Shown here in pieces: positions 50,968-63,419 of a stretch of 64,000 nucleotides of DNA. Position 1 is the stretch's first letter, and every line of letters starts with the position of its first letter. The stretch comes from Pectobacterium carotovorum (GTDB lineage: Bacteria > Pseudomonadota > Gammaproteobacteria > Enterobacterales > Enterobacteriaceae), in the NCBI RefSeq assembly GCF_033898505.1, contig NZ_JAXAFK010000003.1:1-64000 (forward strand), written 5' to 3'. A model generated the notes under the pieces. The model was not told where the DNA came from. It made no database searches and saw only the letters and a list, made by a program, of their open reading frames with translations. The position numbers and the translations under genes were made by a program.

Positions 50968-50993
50968 CAACGCGCGATAGCGATCGCGCGTTG
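50968..50993. repeat. Perfect hairpin between pyrG and eno
   Basis: An 11-bp perfect inverted repeat, CAACGCGCGAT/ATCGCGCGTTG, with a 4-nt loop lies between the pyrG stop and the eno start. On the minus strand no T run follows, so it is not a standard terminator. It may be a processing or stability element of a pyrG-eno mRNA. Confidence 0.7.
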
Positions 50994-51005
50994 CTGATAT
51001 AACTC

Positions 51006-52658
<1,653 letters not shown>

Positions 52659-52869
52659 TTAGGTTTAAAGACGATGGAAGTACCAAGACGGGAAAGTAGT
52701 ATACCTGAACCTGATGAGCGCCACAAATGTTCGTTTTACACAATGTGACGATTCCAACACACGTGCAGACGAGGTGAAACCACCCTCACCTCGACCTACA
52801 ATCACTTTAAAAAACAATAAAATAAAAACATTAAAATCAATAAAAAATGGTTTTATCGATAAATAGGGA

Positions 52870-53682
52870 TTAATGGCTGATTTCCTGTTTTTTCACCTGC
52901 TGCCATGCGGCTTCCATTTCGTCGAGCGTTGCCTGTTCCAGCGTTTTTCCCGATGCCGTAACGATTTGTTCTACCTCACGAAAACGTCGAGTGAACTTAC
53001 GATTTGCTGCCTGCAACGCCGTCTCGGCCTTGTGTCCCAGATGGCGAGAGAGATTGACTGTAGCGAACAATAAATCACCAATCTCTTCACCTAATTTTTC
53101 TTCATCGACAACGGCTTGCCGCGCCTCAAACATCACCTCATCGATTTCTTCATACACTTTGTCGAGCACCGGCCCCAGGCTGTCCCAATCGAAGCCAACA
53201 GACGCACAACGCTGCTGAATTTTTTGCGCTTTCATCAACGCAGGCAGTGCATCAGGAATATCATCCAACTGCGAATGGCGATCTTTCTCCGCCCGTTCCT
53301 GCGCTTTTGTCTGCTCCCAGTTTGCCAGCACGGCATCACTGTCCGTCAGCCTCAGCTCCCCGAAGATATGCGGGTGGCGGCGTTCCAGCTTATCGCTGAT
53401 GGCGTTACACACGTCGGAGAAATCGAACAAGCCCTTTTCTTGCGCCATCTGTGCGTAAAACACCACCTGAAACAGCAAATCTCCTAACTCACCGCGCAAA
53501 TCATCAAAATCCTGACGGCTGATGGCATCCAGCACTTCGTACGTTTCTTCCAGCGTATAGGGCGCGATAGTGTCAAAGGTCTGTTTCTTGTCCCACGGAC
53601 AACCATTTTCGGGATCGCGTAGGGTTTTCATGATGGCGAGCAGACGCTCGACGGGGGATACGTTCGTCAAAGGTACAGTCAT
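52870..53682 (-). CDS. mazG: Nucleoside triphosphate pyrophosphohydrolase MazG
   Basis: Hydrolyses NTPs and dNTPs to monophosphate and PPi; in E. coli it also lowers ppGpp. The protein is 270 aa with two tandem MazG all-alpha domains. Each has E-E-x2-E and later E-x2-D metal motifs (E-E-T-Y-E-V near 46-51 and G-E-L-G-D-L-L-F; second set E-E-I-D-E-V and G-E-E-I-G-D-L-L-F). I chose the ATG at 53682, which has AGGAA 6 nt upstream, over an upstream start at 53700. Confidence 0.95.
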   Translation of the reverse strand: MTVPLTNVSPVERLLAIMKTLRDPENGCPWDKKQTFDTIAPYTLEETYEVLDAISRQDFDDLRGELGDLLFQVVFYAQMAQEKGLFDFSDVCNAISDKLERRHPHIFGELRLTDSDAVLANWEQTKAQERAEKDRHSQLDDIPDALPALMKAQKIQQRCASVGFDWDSLGPVLDKVYEEIDEVMFEARQAVVDEEKLGEEIGDLLFATVNLSRHLGHKAETALQAANRKFTRRFREVEQIVTASGKTLEQATLDEMEAAWQQVKKQEISH

Positions 53683-53740
53683 AATATTCCTGGAAATCAA
53701 ACAATTATTGTTCTACAGAGATGACAGACAAGATAGAGGC

Positions 53741-53996
53741 GTTTCGTGCGCGATACATTCCAACGATCACTTCCGCAACTGCGTCGCGCCCGACACGGGG
53801 CGTCCAATCGACGCCGCCCCGTGCCCCCTGTCTTTTTCGCGGGAATTACGCCGCTTCGCGGTGCCTTCGGAAAAACAGTCTTCTGGCGGACCGTCGCTGA
53901 CGCGTTCCCTACGCGGCAGCGACTTTCGTGGCATCCATGCCACTCATCCTGGATGACTGTTTTTCCTCAGCGTAATTTTTACGCTTGAGGCAAAAC
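53741..53996. repeat. Structured dispersed intergenic element, copy C
   Basis: A 256-bp element between mazG and relA. Pairings: CACGGGG 53794-53800 with 53817-53823; AATTACGC 53844-53851 with 53970-53977; a 12-bp perfect long-range pairing 53869-53880 with 53955-53966; GTCGCTG...CGCGT 53893-53905 with 53911-53923; GTGGCAT 53928-53934 with 53937-53943. Both arms of the second, fourth and fifth stems differ from the other copies but still pair. Confidence 0.87.
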
Positions 53997-54009
53997 ACAG
54001 CATCAATAC

Positions 54010-56244
54010 TTACGCCCCTTGTTGGCGCCGCGCGTCGATCACATCCGGCAGTTGGTTGAGCTTCGCCAGAATGCGGCTCAGCACTTGCAGGTTGTAGATC
54101 TCGATATCCATATCAATCGTTGCCAGTTGCTGTTTGGTGTCGCTCCGGCTGGCGACGCCCAGTACATTGACCTTCTCATTCGCCAGAATCGTGGTGATAT
54201 CCCGCAGCAGGCCGCTGCGATCGTTGGCAATCACCCTCACCACCAGCGAATATCCGCTGGAGTAGCTTTCGCCCCATACCGCATCCACAATCCGCTCCGG
54301 CGAACTGGCGCGCAGTTCGTCCAACTGTTCACAGTCCGCGCGGTGAATCGAAATTCCCCGACCGCGCGTGATGAACCCAGTAATCTCATCGCCTGGAATC
54401 GGCTGGCAGCAGCGCGCGATATGGTGCATCAGGTTACCGACACCTTCCACTACCACACGACCGTTATCTTTATGGGTACGCGCTGGCGGCTGCTGCGATT
54501 TCTGCGTCAGTTGGCGCAGCGCTTCACGATCCAGTTCTTCCGCAGTAGGCTGTTTTAACTGCGATTGCAGGAAATTCACCATCTGGTTCAGACGAACATC
54601 GCCGCCGCCGATAGCCGCCAATAATTCATCCAGCGAATTCACGTTGTAGCGCGGCAGCAGCAATTTCTCCGCCGCTTTCAGGCTGATCCCCAAATGCGCC
54701 AGTTCGTCATCCAGAATCTGCCGCCCCGCCAGAATATTCTTGTCGCGATCCTGCTTGCGGAACCAGTTCTGGATCTTGGAACGTCCACGGCTGGTGGTGA
54801 TATATCCCAGATTCGGGTTCAGCCAGTCGCGGCTCGGGTTCGGCTGCTTCTGGGTGATGATTTCAATCTGATCGCCCATTTGCAGTTGGTAGGTAAACGG
54901 CACAATGCGTCCGCTGATTTTTGCCCCGATGCAGCGGTGCCCGATATCACTGTGGATGTGGTAAGCGAAATCCAGCGGCGTGGAGCCGGCAGGGAGATCC
55001 ACCACATCGCCTTTCGGCGTAAAGACATAGACGCGATCGTCAAACACCTGACTGCGAACTTCGTCCAGCACGTCGTTCGAATCGGCCATCTCTTCCTGCC
55101 AGGCAAGCAGTTTACGCAGCCAGGCAATGCGGCCTTCGTAGCCGGAACGCCCGCCCACGGCGGAGCCTTCTTTGTATTTCCAGTGTGCCGCCACGCCCAG
55201 CTCGGCATCTTCATGCATCTGGCGCGTGCGAATCTGGATTTCAAGCGTCTTGCCGCCCGGCCCTAGCACCACGGTGTGAATGGACTGATAACCGTTCGGT
55301 TTCGGGTTGGCAACGTAATCGTCAAACTCGTCCGGCAAGTGGCGATAGTGGGTATGCACGATACCCAGCGCCCCATAGCAGTCCTGCAAACGTTCGACAA
55401 CAATACGCACCGCACGCACATCGAATAGCTCATCGAACGACAGCGATTTTTTCTGCATTTTGCGCCAGATGCTGTAGATATGCTTGGGACGGCCGTAGAT
55501 CTCCGCCTGCACGCCCTCTTCTTTCATCGCATCGCGCAGCGTTTTGACAAAATCGTCAATGTACTGCGCGCGATCGATACGACGCTCGTGCAGCAGCTTG
55601 GCGATTTTTTTATATTCATCAGGATGCAGGTAGCGGAAGCAGAAATCCTCCAGCTCCCACTTCAACTGGCCGATGCCTAGGCGGTTCGCCAACGGCGCGT
55701 AGATATTGGTACACTCTTTGGCTGCCAGCACCCGTTCTTCTTCCGGGGCATCCTTCACTTCGCGCAGATGCGCGATCCGCTCGGCGAGCTTGATCACGAC
55801 GCAGCGGAAATCCTCCACCATTGCCAGCAGCATACGGCGGATGTTATCGACCTGCTCAGACGCGCCAGAGTCATTCTGCGTCGCTTTGAGCTGGCGAATT
55901 GCATCCATATCGCGCACGCCATGCACCAAATCAACGATGTTTTTACCAAACGCGGATTCCAGCGTCGCCTCATCGACCACGCCTGCATCCGCCAGTGGAA
56001 AGAGCAGCGCCGCGCGCATGCTGTCATTGTCCATACTGAGCGTGGACAGGATTTCCACCATTTCAATGCCGCGCCACAGCAGTAGCGATGCATCGGAGTG
56101 ATCTTGCGTTTGCTGCTCACAGTAACGCCAGGTTTCGGCTAAACGTTCACATGATTGCTGACTGGAAATACCCAGCGAAGCAATCCACGCGTCAGGGACA
56201 AATTCACCTGCCGTATTCAAATGCGCACTTCTTACCGCAACCAT
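54010..56244 (-). CDS. relA: GTP pyrophosphokinase RelA
   Basis: Ribosome-associated (p)ppGpp synthetase I, 744 aa as in E. coli. The order is an N-terminal inactive HD domain (H-D is replaced, as in RelA rather than SpoT), the synthetase domain (about 245-360, with R-x-K-H-x-Y-S-I-W and Y-Q-S-I-H), TGS (about 405-465), a helical/zinc-finger region and a C-terminal ACT domain (about 665-740). It is activated by uncharged tRNA. Its product controls the rrn P1 promoter at the left of this window. Confidence 0.97.
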   Translation of the reverse strand: MVAVRSAHLNTAGEFVPDAWIASLGISSQQSCERLAETWRYCEQQTQDHSDASLLLWRGIEMVEILSTLSMDNDSMRAALLFPLADAGVVDEATLESAFGKNIVDLVHGVRDMDAIRQLKATQNDSGASEQVDNIRRMLLAMVEDFRCVVIKLAERIAHLREVKDAPEEERVLAAKECTNIYAPLANRLGIGQLKWELEDFCFRYLHPDEYKKIAKLLHERRIDRAQYIDDFVKTLRDAMKEEGVQAEIYGRPKHIYSIWRKMQKKSLSFDELFDVRAVRIVVERLQDCYGALGIVHTHYRHLPDEFDDYVANPKPNGYQSIHTVVLGPGGKTLEIQIRTRQMHEDAELGVAAHWKYKEGSAVGGRSGYEGRIAWLRKLLAWQEEMADSNDVLDEVRSQVFDDRVYVFTPKGDVVDLPAGSTPLDFAYHIHSDIGHRCIGAKISGRIVPFTYQLQMGDQIEIITQKQPNPSRDWLNPNLGYITTSRGRSKIQNWFRKQDRDKNILAGRQILDDELAHLGISLKAAEKLLLPRYNVNSLDELLAAIGGGDVRLNQMVNFLQSQLKQPTAEELDREALRQLTQKSQQPPARTHKDNGRVVVEGVGNLMHHIARCCQPIPGDEITGFITRGRGISIHRADCEQLDELRASSPERIVDAVWGESYSSGYSLVVRVIANDRSGLLRDITTILANEKVNVLGVASRSDTKQQLATIDMDIEIYNLQVLSRILAKLNQLPDVIDARRQQGA

Positions 56245-56297
56245 AATTTCTCCCTACGTTACCCTTCACCTTGCAAACGACGCCGCTTTGCAGCCTA

Positions 56298-57647
56298 TTA
56301 CGCCTTTCGCGTGCCGGTATCGTGCAAAAACAGTGCCATCGATTCAAGGTGCCCGGTATGTGGAAACATATCCAGCATCGCGACATTCACCAGCCTAAAA
56401 CCTGCCGCCAGTAATACTTTGCTGTCGCGTGCTAGCGTCGTGGCATTACAGGAAACATAGACCACCCGTTCAGGTGCCAGTCGGGTTATCTGCTCCATCA
56501 CGCCTGCCGCGCCCGCACGTGCCGGATCAAGTAGTATCTTATCAAAACCCTGAGCCGCCCACGGCTGCTGTGTGACGTCATCTTCAAGATTTTGGTGAAA
56601 AAATGTGACATTGGACAGCGCATTGCGTCGGGCATTCTCGCGCCCTTTCTCTACCAGCGCGGTCACCCCTTCAACGCCAACGACGCTGGCGGCGCGCTGT
56701 GCCAGCGGCAGCGTGAAGTTACCCATGCCGCAAAACAGATCTAATATTCTATCCTGCGGTTGCACATCCAGCCACGCCAGCGCCTGCGCAACCATCTGCT
56801 GGTTAACCGCGTCGTTGACCTGAATAAAATCGCGCGGGCTAAAGGCCAGCGTCAGTCCGGCGACGTGATAAACCGGCTCTTCGCCGGGCAGACACGTCAG
56901 CGAATCGGCATCCGGTGCCAGGTAAACCGAGACACCCTGCTGCTGGGCAAAATCTCGCAGCGCCTGTTCATCCGATGAATGCAGAGGATCAAGGTGCCTC
57001 AGCACCAGCAGCGGGCCGTTTTCCGCCTGCACCAGTTCCACATGCCCAAGGCGCTTCACCGCCTTTAATCGGCTCAGGCAGTCGCGCAGCGGTTGCAGCA
57101 GTGCTTCAAGCTCGGGGCGCAGCACCGGACAGGCTTTGATATCCACCAGATCGTGAGAATTTGACTGCCGATAGCCCATCAACAGACGCTGCTCTTTTGC
57201 CTGAAAGTATAACGCAAGCCGCGCGCGCCTCCGATAGGCATAAGGTGTGCCGGCGATCAGCGAGGCTTCCGGCAGCTCAACGCCCGTTTCCCGCGTCATC
57301 AGGCGCATTAATGCGGCCGTTTTGCTGCTCTGTTGCAGCGTGATGTCCGCGTGCTGCTGCTGGCAGCCGCCGCAGCGGGTAAAATGCGGGCACAGCGGCT
57401 CAACGCGCTGTGGGCTGTGCGTCAGAAGGCGTTTAAGTTTTGCATGCGAAAACTGACGTTTCTCTTCCGTCAGTTGGACCTCAGCCTGCTCTCCCGGCAG
57501 TACACCCGTGACAAACACCGTCTTGCCTTCGTGACGCGCAACCCCCTGTCCAAACGGGTCAAGTGACGTGACCGTAACAGTGAGGTTCTTAGCAGGAATC
57601 GCTTTCCGGGTCGTCACACGCCGGTTTGGAGAGTAGAATTGCGCCAT
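56298..57647 (-). CDS. rlmD: 23S rRNA (uracil(1939)-C(5))-methyltransferase RlmD
   Basis: Iron-sulfur and SAM-dependent methyltransferase (formerly RumA) that makes m5U1939. The protein is 449 aa, about 15 longer than E. coli. An N-terminal TRAM domain comes first. The cluster cysteines are in [10 protein letters not shown] plus a later C in the K-A-C-P-V-L segment. SAM motif I is [10 protein letters not shown], and the catalytic Cys is in [10 protein letters not shown]. Divergent from barA, 108 bp apart. Confidence 0.96.
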   Translation of the reverse strand: MAQFYSPNRRVTTRKAIPAKNLTVTVTSLDPFGQGVARHEGKTVFVTGVLPGEQAEVQLTEEKRQFSHAKLKRLLTHSPQRVEPLCPHFTRCGGCQQQHADITLQQSSKTAALMRLMTRETGVELPEASLIAGTPYAYRRRARLALYFQAKEQRLLMGYRQSNSHDLVDIKACPVLRPELEALLQPLRDCLSRLKAVKRLGHVELVQAENGPLLVLRHLDPLHSSDEQALRDFAQQQGVSVYLAPDADSLTCLPGEEPVYHVAGLTLAFSPRDFIQVNDAVNQQMVAQALAWLDVQPQDRILDLFCGMGNFTLPLAQRAASVVGVEGVTALVEKGRENARRNALSNVTFFHQNLEDDVTQQPWAAQGFDKILLDPARAGAAGVMEQITRLAPERVVYVSCNATTLARDSKVLLAAGFRLVNVAMLDMFPHTGHLESMALFLHDTGTRKA

Positions 57648-57755
57648 AATGTACTATTGATTTTTCTCTTGAGTTGAACGGCAGTGGCAGTACCCGGTAA
57701 CTAAATTAAATAATAGGGTGCCTAGCATCCGCTAATTCTCCCACATTGGAACCCC

Positions 57756-60551
57756 ATGACCAAATACAGTCTTCGTGCACGGATGTTGATACTGATTTTG
57801 GCACCGACGCTGATGATCGGGCTGCTGCTCAGTTCGTTCTTCGTCATTCATCGTTACAATCAGTTGCAGTCGCAGTTGGCCGATTCGGGCACCAGCATCA
57901 TTGAACCGCTGGCAACCATCAGCGCTTACGCGATTACCCATCGTCAGATGGACACAATTCCCGCGTTAATCAATACGCTTCACCGTCGGCACTCCGCGAT
58001 TATTCGTACCATTAGCGTGTTCGATGCGCGCAATCAGCTTCTGGCTACCACCAACGTACGCAACAACGTGGCATTACAGCCGATCAGCAGCGACGCGCCT
58101 TCCTACAACAAATTGCACTTGCACCACACGAATGACGCGCTGATTCTGCACATGCCGATCGTCAATGACAGTGAATTTATGCCGGTCGGCACGGCGCCCG
58201 TGTTGCCCGGTACCGCCACACCTCTCGGCTATCTGGTGATCGAACTGGACACCAGCGCTATTCGGCTTCAGCAGTATCAGGAAATCTTCATCGCCGCGCT
58301 CTTGCTGTTGTTATCTTTGGGTGCCGCCGTTCTCTTTGCCTATCGTCTGATGCGGGATGTCACCACCCCGATTCGTAATATGGTTGAGACCGTCGATCGC
58401 ATCCGCCGCGGGCAGTTGGATAGCCGGGTAGAAGGGTACATGCTGGGCGAGTTGGACATGCTGAAAAACGGCATTAACTCAATGGCCATGTCGCTGACCG
58501 CCTACCACGAGGAAATGCAGCAAAATATCGATCAGGCGACCTACGATCTGCGAGAAACGCTGGAGCAGATGGAGATCCAGAACGTCGAACTGGATCTGGC
58601 CAAAAAGCGGGCTCAGGAAGCGGCGCGCATCAAATCGGAGTTTCTGGCCAATATGTCACACGAACTGAGAACGCCGCTGAATGGCGTGATCGGCTTCACT
58701 CGCCAGACGTTGAAGACCCCGCTGAACACCACACAGACTGACTATCTGCTTACCATCGAACGTTCCGCCAATAACCTGCTGAATATCATTAACGATGTGC
58801 TGGATTTCTCGAAGCTGGAGGCCGGTAAGCTGGTGCTGGAGGATATTCCGTTCTCGCTGCACAACACGTTGGACGATGTCGTGATGCTGCTGGCGCACAC
58901 GGCACATGAAAAAGGATTAGAGCTGACGCTCAGCATTCAGAATGACGTACCCGAACAGTTTGTCGGCGATCCGCTGCGAATACAGCAAATCATCACCAAC
59001 CTGCTGGGCAACGCGATTAAATTTACCGAGCAGGGCAACATTGATATTCGGGTAGAGAAGCGTCGTCAGGAACACCATCAGGTCCAGCTAGAGGTGCAAA
59101 TACGCGATACCGGCATCGGTATTGCCGAATTGCAGCAATCGCAGCTGTTCCAGGCGTTCCGCCAGGCTGACACCAGTATTTCACGCCGTCATGGCGGCAC
59201 GGGACTCGGGCTGGTCATCACCCAACGTCTGGTCAAAGAGATGGGCGGCGATATCAGTTTCCAGAGCCAGCTCAACAAGGGCTCGACCTTCTGGTTCCAC
59301 ATCACGCTGCCGCTCAACCCGCACGCCATACCGACAGAACCGGCTTATACGATGCTGCAAGGCAAACATCTGGCCTACGTCGAGTATCATCCCATCGCCG
59401 CGCAGGCCACGCTGGATATCCTGAACCAGACGCCGCTCATCGTGAGCTACAGCCCAACGTTTGAGCAACTGCCGGAAGGGGAATTCGATATCCTGCTGCT
59501 CGGCATTCCCGTGCAATATCGCAACACACTGCTCGACTACACGCCCAGACTGCGTGATATCTGCCGCCGGGCACCCTGTGTGATTCTGGCGCTGCCCAGC
59601 CTGGCGCAAATGGATGCCGAACAGCTGAAAACCTTCGGTGTACATGCATGCCTGAGCAAACCGCTCGCAGCATCGCGCCTGCTGCCGCTGTTACAGGACA
59701 GCACGCTGTTCCAGCTCTCTTTCCTGCCGGACGACACGGCATCTCACCCGAGTGCCACACGCCATCCGGCCCGTCTGCCGCTAAGCGTGATGGCGGTGGA
59801 TGACAACCCGGCGAATCTGAAACTGATCGGCACGCTGCTGGAAGAGCAGGTCGAGACGATTATTCTGTGTGAAAGTGGGCAGGATGCGATTGCACAGGCG
59901 AAATTGCATCAGTTCGACATTATCCTCATGGACATTCAGATGCCAGGTATGGACGGCATTTGCGCCAGCGAACTGATCCGCCAGATCCCCCACCATGCCA
60001 CCACGCCCATCATCGCGGTGACGGCGCAGACCATGACGGGTGAACGTGAGCATCTGCTGCGTTCAGGCATGGATGACTATCTGGCTAAACCGATAGATGA
60101 ACAGATGCTGAAAAGCGTGCTGACGCGTCATGCGCGGAAGGATCCGCTAAAGCGCGATCGCGGTGATATGACGAGTTTATTAAGCGAGCACGATGATAGC
60201 CAACTGTCTCTCGACTGGGCGCTGGCGCAGCAACAGGCGGCCAACAAGCCGGAGTTAGCGCGTGACCTGCTGCAAATGCTGTTGGATTTCTTACCGGAGG
60301 TTCAGCAGAAGATAGAAAACGTGCTGAAGGGCCAGACGGATGACAACATTATCGAACTGGTGCATAAACTGCACGGCAGTTGCAGCTACAGCGGCGTGCC
60401 GCGTCTGAAACGCATCTGCCGCTATCTGGAGCAGCAGTTGCGTAAAGGCGTTCATGCCAGCGACTTGGAACCCGAATGGCTGGAGCTACTGGACGAAATC
60501 GACAACGTCAACAAAGCCGCCCAGCCGCATATCAACCCTATGCATTCGTAA
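57756..60551 (+). CDS. barA: Hybrid sensor kinase BarA/GacS
   Basis: Tripartite histidine kinase that phosphorylates the response regulator UvrY/GacA (ExpA in soft-rot bacteria). This raises CsrB-type RNA and controls exoenzymes and virulence. The protein is 931 aa. It has transmembrane helices at about 10-31 and 175-196 around a periplasmic domain, HAMP (about 197-250), a kinase with H302 in S-H-E-L-R-T-P-L-N, an ATPase domain with N419, D451-x-G and G-T-G-L-G-L, a receiver with D726, and an HPt domain with H870 (V-H-K-L-H-G). All phospho-residues are intact. Confidence 0.97.
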   Translation: MTKYSLRARMLILILAPTLMIGLLLSSFFVIHRYNQLQSQLADSGTSIIEPLATISAYAITHRQMDTIPALINTLHRRHSAIIRTISVFDARNQLLATTNVRNNVALQPISSDAPSYNKLHLHHTNDALILHMPIVNDSEFMPVGTAPVLPGTATPLGYLVIELDTSAIRLQQYQEIFIAALLLLLSLGAAVLFAYRLMRDVTTPIRNMVETVDRIRRGQLDSRVEGYMLGELDMLKNGINSMAMSLTAYHEEMQQNIDQATYDLRETLEQMEIQNVELDLAKKRAQEAARIKSEFLANMSHELRTPLNGVIGFTRQTLKTPLNTTQTDYLLTIERSANNLLNIINDVLDFSKLEAGKLVLEDIPFSLHNTLDDVVMLLAHTAHEKGLELTLSIQNDVPEQFVGDPLRIQQIITNLLGNAIKFTEQGNIDIRVEKRRQEHHQVQLEVQIRDTGIGIAELQQSQLFQAFRQADTSISRRHGGTGLGLVITQRLVKEMGGDISFQSQLNKGSTFWFHITLPLNPHAIPTEPAYTMLQGKHLAYVEYHPIAAQATLDILNQTPLIVSYSPTFEQLPEGEFDILLLGIPVQYRNTLLDYTPRLRDICRRAPCVILALPSLAQMDAEQLKTFGVHACLSKPLAASRLLPLLQDSTLFQLSFLPDDTASHPSATRHPARLPLSVMAVDDNPANLKLIGTLLEEQVETIILCESGQDAIAQAKLHQFDIILMDIQMPGMDGICASELIRQIPHHATTPIIAVTAQTMTGEREHLLRSGMDDYLAKPIDEQMLKSVLTRHARKDPLKRDRGDMTSLLSEHDDSQLSLDWALAQQQAANKPELARDLLQMLLDFLPEVQQKIENVLKGQTDDNIIELVHKLHGSCSYSGVPRLKRICRYLEQQLRKGVHASDLEPEWLELLDEIDNVNKAAQPHINPMHS

Positions 60552-60586
60552 TCAATATCTATACATATTATGCGTCTATAGAGATA

Positions 60587-60847
60587 GTTTCGTGCGCTTA
60601 CAATATGGCTATTCCATGCTTCTCCGCAGCACGCGCCCGACACGGGACGGCTCAAACGCCGCTCGCCCCGTGACCCCAGGCTTTTTGGCGGAAATTATGC
60701 CGCTAACGCGGGGCCTTCGTCGGTATCTGGCTTTACGGACCGCTTGCGACACGTTCCCTACGTGGCGCAAGCTTTCGCCGCGTCCTGCGGCTCATCCTAA
60801 GCCAGCTACCTCCTCAGCATAATTTTTTACGCCAGATAACGGCAAAA
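60587..60847. repeat. Structured dispersed intergenic element, copy D
   Basis: A 261-bp element in the convergent barA-garK gap. Pairings: CACGGG 60641-60646 with 60667-60672; AAATTATGC 60692-60700 with 60817-60825; CTGGCTT 60727-60733 with 60799-60805; GCTTGCG...CACGT 60742-60754 with 60760-60772; GCCGC 60777-60781 with 60787-60791. It is almost the same as copy A apart from the loop insertion there. An ORF at 60454-60822 running through it is not likely a gene. Confidence 0.87.
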
Positions 60848-60997
60848 CCCACAATGTCGCTGCATTCGTATAAGAAACAGCAGCCTGACAGAGGGAGAAC
60901 CTAACGCTGAGTGTTTAAGGGACGAGCGCACGAAACCGTCTCTCAGTCTGCATAGAAATGTGTATAAATACCAAACACCATCCCATCACGATGACGA

Positions 60998-62143
60998 TTA
61001 ACGCGATATCGACTGCGCCAGCCGGATTGTAGCAGCGATATTACGTGCCGCCATTCGCACATTCTCTGCCGCATTATCCAGCGCTTCTTCTAGTGAGCAG
61101 ATGTTGTAAAGCACGCTAAATACCGCATCCAGGCCATGTTCATGTACCACGCCGACATCTGCCGTCAGGCTGCCTGCAATACCAATTACCGGTTTATTAT
61201 ACTGTTTGGCGACCCGCGCCACGCCAATCGGCACTTTACCGTGGATCGTCTGACTGTCGATGCGACCTTCCCCGGTAATCACCAGCGTGGCATCTCGTAC
61301 CAGTTCATCCAGCCCCAGCGCTTCCGTGACAATCTCAATACCCTGACGCAGTTCAGCACCGCAAAAAGCCTGTAGCGCCGCCCCCATGCCGCCCGCTGCA
61401 CCCGCACCGGGGACGTGTTCCACATCCATATCCAGATCGTGGCGAATCACCGCTGCATAATGCTTCAGCGCATTATCCAGCTGTTCAATCATCTCCGGCG
61501 TCGCGCCTTTCTGAGGGCCAAAAATCGCCGATGCGCCCTGTTTCCCCGTCAGAGGGTTGGTCACATCGCAGGCCACTTCAAAACGACAGCCTTTAATACG
61601 TTCATCCAGCTCGCTGATATCAATGCGAGCGAGTTTATCGAGCTCGCCACCGCCAAAACCGATCTGCTCGCCCTGCTTATCCAACAGCTTCGCGCCCAGC
61701 GCCTGCACCATACCCGATCCGCCGTCATTGGTTGCGCTCCCGCCAATCCCGATGATGCAGTGTCGGATACCGTGATCTAACGCGCAGCGAATCAGTTCGC
61801 CCGTGCCATAGCTGGTTGTCTTTAACGGATTACGCTGCTGCGAAGGCACCCGTTCCAGACCGCTTGCCGCCGCCATCTCAATAAAAGCCGTTTTTTCATC
61901 GCCAGACAGGCCAAAGAACGCGTCGATGCTGTCGCCTAACGGTCCTGTGACCTTAACATTCACAATCTTGCCATCGGTCGCAGCGACCATCGCTTCAACT
62001 GTGCCTTCCCCACCATCTGCAACAGGTAATTTGACATAGCAGGCATCGGGAAATATTTCACGAAATCCCTTTTCAATCTGCGTAGCAACATCTTGTGCAG
62101 ACAGGCTTTCTTTATAAGAATCCGGTGCGATCACTATTTTCAT
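60998..62143 (-). CDS. garK: Glycerate 2-kinase GarK
   Basis: Phosphorylates D-glycerate to 2-phosphoglycerate, the last step of galactarate and glucarate breakdown; the product is the substrate of enolase (49.6 kb). The 381-aa protein has the GK1 family start M-K-I-V-I-A-P-D-S-Y-K-E-S-L. It also has the glycine-rich G-I-G-G-S-A-T-N-D-G-G-S-G-M and the V-P-G-A-G-A-A-G-G-M-G-A motif. It is the third gene of the gar set, separated from garR by an ERIC element. Confidence 0.96.
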   Translation of the reverse strand: MKIVIAPDSYKESLSAQDVATQIEKGFREIFPDACYVKLPVADGGEGTVEAMVAATDGKIVNVKVTGPLGDSIDAFFGLSGDEKTAFIEMAAASGLERVPSQQRNPLKTTSYGTGELIRCALDHGIRHCIIGIGGSATNDGGSGMVQALGAKLLDKQGEQIGFGGGELDKLARIDISELDERIKGCRFEVACDVTNPLTGKQGASAIFGPQKGATPEMIEQLDNALKHYAAVIRHDLDMDVEHVPGAGAAGGMGAALQAFCGAELRQGIEIVTEALGLDELVRDATLVITGEGRIDSQTIHGKVPIGVARVAKQYNKPVIGIAGSLTADVGVVHEHGLDAVFSVLYNICSLEEALDNAAENVRMAARNIAATIRLAQSISR

Positions 62144-62207
62144 AAACGATCCGATTTCATCAACGTTCCGATTGCATCAATAATCCGCGCGCTCATGAAA
62201 CGGCGCT

Positions 62208-62334
<127 letters not shown>

Positions 62335-62445
62335 TACCTGCCAACGTTCAGGGCAGAAGATCCTGAAACCCAGGAGGTAGATCAGAGTGATTATCTGCCA
62401 GTCGGCTGGCATCCTGTGCCAGCCTCGTGACTATCGCTTCACGGC

Positions 62446-63330
62446 TTATCGCGTAACTTCAACTTTGGCCAGCTTCTCGTAGTAACACGCCAGCGCACTG
62501 TGGTCAGCCGATCCCAGATCGTCCGCTTTCAGCGCCTGCATCATTTCCATCACCGCCGCCGTTAACGGCAACTGGGCACCAACGCCGTGTGAAGTATCCA
62601 GCGCATTCGCCAAATCTTTGATATGCAGATCGATGCGGAAACCCGGCTTAAAGTTACGATCCATCACCATCGGCGCTTTCGCATCCAGCACGGTGCTGCC
62701 CGCCAACCCGCCACGGATTGCCTGATAAACCAGATCTGGGTTAACCCCAGCTTTCGTTGCCAGCACCAGCGCTTCAGACATGGCGGCAATGTTCAGCGCC
62801 ACAATCACCTGGTTCGCCAGTTTGGTCACGTTGCCCGCGCCGATATCACCGGTATGTACAACGGAACCCGCCATGGATTTCAGAACCTCAAAGCAGCGGT
62901 CAAATTGCGCTTTATCGCCGCCCACCATCACGGACAGCGTGCCGTCGATCGCTTTAGGCTCACCGCCGCTGACGGGCGCATCCAGCATGGCGATCTCTTT
63001 CGCCGCCAGCGCGGTAGCAATTTCACGGCTAGCCAGCGGCGCGATTGAACTCATATCCACCACAATGCTTCCGGCACGCGCGCCGTCGATGACGCCGTTT
63101 TCACCCAGCACCACCTCTTTAACGTGCGGAGAGTTAGGCAGCATGGTGATGATAACGTCGCACTGCTCCGCAACTTGTTTCGGCGTACCCGCCGCCGTAG
63201 CGCCTGCCGCAACGACTTCCGCGACCGCGTCCAGATTTCTGTCCATCACGACTAATGAGTAACCTGCTTTCAGCAGATTTTTACTCATCGGTTTTCCCAT
63301 GATGCCCAGTCCAATAAAACCAATTTTCAT
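62446..63330 (-). CDS. garR: Tartronate semialdehyde reductase GarR
   Basis: 2-hydroxy-3-oxopropionate reductase that makes D-glycerate with NADH. The 294-aa protein starts at the ATG at 63330. It has the Rossmann motif G-F-I-G-L-G-I-M-G-K-P-M, the substrate motif D-A-P-V-S-G-G-E, and the catalytic Lys in G-A-G-N-V-T-K-L-A-N-Q. A frame 11 codons longer exists but does not match the family N-terminus. It lies 89 bp after garL. Confidence 0.96.
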   Translation of the reverse strand: MKIGFIGLGIMGKPMSKNLLKAGYSLVVMDRNLDAVAEVVAAGATAAGTPKQVAEQCDVIITMLPNSPHVKEVVLGENGVIDGARAGSIVVDMSSIAPLASREIATALAAKEIAMLDAPVSGGEPKAIDGTLSVMVGGDKAQFDRCFEVLKSMAGSVVHTGDIGAGNVTKLANQVIVALNIAAMSEALVLATKAGVNPDLVYQAIRGGLAGSTVLDAKAPMVMDRNFKPGFRIDLHIKDLANALDTSHGVGAQLPLTAAVMEMMQALKADDLGSADHSALACYYEKLAKVEVTR

Positions 63331-63419
63331 CGCCCTAACCTCATTGTCTGATGTAGATATCACTTCAATTCACGATGAACCCGCCTCATGGCGGATCCGA
63401 TTCGCACGGAATGACTGAA

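Noticed and set aside
53570..53956. 128-aa plus-strand ORF over the start of mazG and repeat copy C
   Set aside because: Antisense to mazG, then through the repeat; no ribosome binding site or recognisable domain.
60454..60822. 122-aa plus-strand ORF across the end of barA and repeat copy D
   Set aside because: It starts inside barA in the wrong frame and then runs through the structured repeat; no family is visible.
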